Assembly (NCBI GenBank): GCA_019246495.1
Contig: JAFAQI010000508.1
Location: 1 to 15,852, forward strand
Direction of reading: 5' to 3'
Origin: Frankiales bacterium
Lineage (GTDB): Bacteria > Actinomycetota > Actinomycetes > JAFAQI01
Length of the DNA stretch: 15,852 bases
Below the pieces are notes generated by a model. That model made no database searches. It was not told the DNA's origin and was given only the letters and a program-made list of their open reading frames with translations. Shown here in pieces: positions 13,923 through 15,852 of the stretch. Made by a program: the position numbers and the translations under genes. Each line of letters opens with the position of its first letter. Position 1 is the first letter of the stretch.

Positions 13923-14648
13923 GTGCCGAACCCGCGACAAGCCGCCGCCGCGCTGCTTGTGGCGATGGGCGTCGTGACGGGCAGCTCGGCCGCCATCGCC
14001 GCACCTGTCGACGTCGGCGCGCGGCAGAGCGCGAGCCGCGTCGCATTGCCCGATCCCCGGGACCTGCGCGGCGTGCACGACGCGCGTCAGCTGGTCGTTG
14101 TCACTGCGACCGGTTACGGCGCGACGACCGCGACCGTGCGCGTGTTCCGCAAGCGGTCCGATGGATGGCATCGCGTGATGGGGCCGTGGTCGGCGTGGAT
14201 CGGCTACAACGGCTTCGCTGCGCGAGGCGCCAAGCGCGAGGGTGACGGTCGCACGCCGACCGGTTCGTTCCACTTCTCGTTCGCCTTCGGCGCCGGCGCC
14301 AACCCGGGCACCCGTTACGGCTGGCGGCGTACCCGCTCCACGAGCTACTGGGATGACGACTCGGCCAGCGCGAACTACAACCGCTGGGTCGACTCGCGGC
14401 GCGGCAACCCCGGCCGCAGCCCGGAACCCATGCAGGTGCGGCCCTACCGGCTCGGGCTGGTGATCGGCTACAACACGGCGCGCACTCCCGGGCGCGGCAG
14501 CGCGATTTTTCTGCATGTGACGCACTACAGCGCGACCGCGGGTTGCGTGACGTTGTCCTACGCCGAGATGCATCGGCTGCTGCGCTGGCTGCGACCGGCA
14601 CTGCATCCGCGCATCATCATGGGGACGGAGTCCGCGGTCCGCCGCTGA
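13923..14648 (+). CDS. Secreted L,D-transpeptidase-like (YkuD-fold) protein
   Basis: A 241-aa exported protein with a Sec signal (PNPRQAAAALLVAMGVVTG, likely cleavage after AIA near 27). WIGYNGF, KREGDGRTPTGSF (104-116) and FLHVTHYSATAGCVTLS carry the YkuD landmarks, with His198 and catalytic Cys208. The usual SHGC motif reads TAGC, as in a distinct actinobacterial subgroup annotated as L,D-transpeptidase family. It probably forms 3-3 cross-links or attaches proteins in peptidoglycan, though activity of this subgroup is less certain. The GTG at 13923 has no SD but sits just after a TAGCCT box. It pairs divergently with the M15 peptidase (38 bp between starts), suggesting linked cell-wall remodelling, and its 3' end overlaps the convergent mftF-like gene by 32 bp. 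Confidence 0.82.
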   Translation: MPNPRQAAAALLVAMGVVTGSSAAIAAPVDVGARQSASRVALPDPRDLRGVHDARQLVVVTATGYGATTATVRVFRKRSDGWHRVMGPWSAWIGYNGFAARGAKREGDGRTPTGSFHFSFAFGAGANPGTRYGWRRTRSTSYWDDDSASANYNRWVDSRRGNPGRSPEPMQVRPYRLGLVIGYNTARTPGRGSAIFLHVTHYSATAGCVTLSYAEMHRLLRWLRPALHPRIIMGTESAVRR

Positions 14649-15852
14649 TGCGCGGCACGAGCGGCCACCACGTGCGAGCGCGGACGCTTCCGCACCAGAC
14701 GCCCGCGCCGTAAGCCACGTCGTCGAGCAGGGCGGCAGCGACGCGGCGAGGCCGGCCGAGTCCGGCGGCCGGCTGGCGCGCGTCCTCGAGCAGAGGCAGC
14801 AGCACGGCGACTCCCGACGTCACCGCGAGCCGCCGGCGGCGTCCCATGACCGCGACGAGCAGCACCGGCCCGGTCCACACCGGCACTGCCCAGCGCAGCA
14901 GACCGACGGCTGGCCGGCGCGGCGCGGAGCTCGCGACCTCGCGCGCGACCTCGGCCGGGATCCGGCCGCGCCGTCGCTCGCGATCGATCGCATAGAGCGC
15001 GAGCAGTCCCGACAGTGGCGGTCCCGACAACCGCTCGGTGTGCCGCGGGGCGAGGGCGCCGGCGCTGGTTCCGTACCGAAACCGCCTGGCCAGCCACGCG
15101 GTCCACTGCTGCGGCTCGTCATGGTGCGCGACGACGTCGGGCTCGTAGCGGACGACGCCGCCGGCGTCGACGAGACGCCAGCAGAGGTCGACGTCTTCAC
15201 CGACCCGCAACGCCTCGTCGAAACCGCCGACCAAGTCGAGCGCCTGGCGCCGTACGACGAGCACGGTCGTCGGGACGTAGGCCACCCGCCCACCCGGACG
15301 AACGTCCGCCGGACATGGACCGAGATCCAGCGGAGAGTGGCCGGCAGCGAAGCGCTGCACCGTCGACCTCGCATCACCTGCGGGACGGATGCGCGGCGCG
15401 ACCGCGACCACCTCCGGATCGGCGAGGTGCGCGGTGAGCTGCTCGATGTCCGCAGTCGCGACGGTGCAGTCGCTGTCGATGAACGCGACAGTCTCGACGT
15501 CAGGATCCACGGCCGCGCATCCGGCATTGCGTGCGCCGGCCGGGCCGCGGTTGTCGGCGAGCCGCAGCAACCGGGCACCGTGCCTCGACGCGACCGATGC
15601 AATCGCACCGGCGTCGGCGGATGCGTCGTCGACGACGACCACCTCCGCGCCGGCCAGCCCAGCCAGACATCGGTCGAGTGCATCCGCGCGATCCCGGACC
15701 GGCACGACGCACACCACCCGGCTTGCCATTCGCGATGGCAGCGGCGGCAGCGGGTGCGCCAGGCCGGCACCGACAAGCCGGCCGGCTAGCGCAGCGTCAC
15801 TGGCGTCCGCCACCGCCCCGCCGGCGAGCAACGCCGCGGCGCGTCTTGAACC
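14617..15852 (-). CDS. mftF: GT2 glycosyltransferase of the mycofactocin system type (MftF-like), 5' end beyond the window
   Basis: The frame is open to the right edge, giving 411 codons here; usual MftF length is about 470, so roughly the first 60 residues are missing. Visible motifs, counted from the edge, are VVCVVPVRDRADALDRCL, VVVDDASAD (DDAS 75-78), NRGPAGARNAG, FIDSDC (126-129) and GEDVDLCWRL (218-227), the GT-A layout of GT2 enzymes. RFRYGTSAGALAPRH and the hydrophobic, Arg-rich C-terminal region are characteristic of the transferase that oligoglycosylates mycofactocin. The N-terminal stretch (LLAGGAVADASDAALAGRLVGAGLAHP) also fits MftF. If correct, other mft genes should lie just to the right. 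The gene overlaps the convergent transpeptidase-like gene by 32 bp. Confidence 0.8.
   Translation of the reverse strand, partial: GSRRAAALLAGGAVADASDAALAGRLVGAGLAHPLPPLPSRMASRVVCVVPVRDRADALDRCLAGLAGAEVVVVDDASADAGAIASVASRHGARLLRLADNRGPAGARNAGCAAVDPDVETVAFIDSDCTVATADIEQLTAHLADPEVVAVAPRIRPAGDARSTVQRFAAGHSPLDLGPCPADVRPGGRVAYVPTTVLVVRRQALDLVGGFDEALRVGEDVDLCWRLVDAGGVVRYEPDVVAHHDEPQQWTAWLARRFRYGTSAGALAPRHTERLSGPPLSGLLALYAIDRERRRGRIPAEVAREVASSAPRRPAVGLLRWAVPVWTGPVLLVAVMGRRRRLAVTSGVAVLLPLLEDARQPAAGLGRPRRVAAALLDDVAYGAGVWCGSVRARTWWPLVPRISGGPRTPSP

Noticed and set aside
1..15852. CRISPR arrays, insertion sequences, tandem repeats, rRNA, toxin-antitoxin pairs
   Set aside because: None visible on reading both strands; no regularly spaced repeats, transposase motifs or rRNA segments.

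Overview
The window looks like a chromosomal segment of a high-GC actinobacterium. The evidence is the gene order tRNA-Pro - tig - clpP1 - clpP2 - clpX on the minus strand, the two divergent ClpP paralogues typical of Actinomycetota, frequent GTG/TTG starts, coding-dense GC-rich DNA, and an mftF-like (mycofactocin) glycosyltransferase at the right edge. I cannot assign a genus from sequence alone.

Left block (1-3551): proteostasis. From right to left lie a tRNA-Pro(UGG) with encoded CCA, trigger factor, ClpP1, ClpP2 and the first 114 codons of ClpX, which the window cuts just before the Walker A loop. The 228-bp clpP2-clpX gap holds two perfect dyads. A tRNA-Gly(UCC) diverges to the right.

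Middle block (3552-7946): unlinked accessory-type genes. These are a membrane O-acyltransferase fused to an SGNH domain (whose catalytic Asp appears to be Asn), a small YCII-domain protein, a VOC/glyoxalase-like protein divergent from a truncated-hemoglobin-like protein, and a GNAT acetyltransferase.

Envelope block (8012-13076): two divergent operons with only 30 bp between start codons. Leftward: a PIG-L family deacetylase (TTG start with a strong SD), then a UPF0104/LPG-synthase-type membrane protein. Rightward: a GT4 glycosyltransferase, then a PAP2 protein with an inositol-phosphorylceramide-synthase-like His-His-Asp signature (4-nt ATGA-type overlap), then a secreted phosphodiester glycosidase (NAGPA/DUF2233). 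Add sugar, deacetylate sugar, move or exchange phospho-headgroup, and cleave a sugar-phosphodiester is a coherent set of activities for an uncharacterised envelope phosphoglycolipid or amino-sugar-phosphate pathway. This is the best candidate in the window for an undescribed system; the linkage is inferred.

Right block (13114-15852): a lipoprotein M15-type D,D-/L,D-peptidase diverges from a secreted L,D-transpeptidase-like (YkuD) protein across 38 bp. Both starts sit a few bases after a TANNNT box, which suggests two leaderless transcripts. The transpeptidase gene overlaps, tail to tail by 32 bp, the 5'-truncated mftF-like glycosyltransferase running off the right end. No insertion sequence, CRISPR array, rRNA or phage gene was seen.
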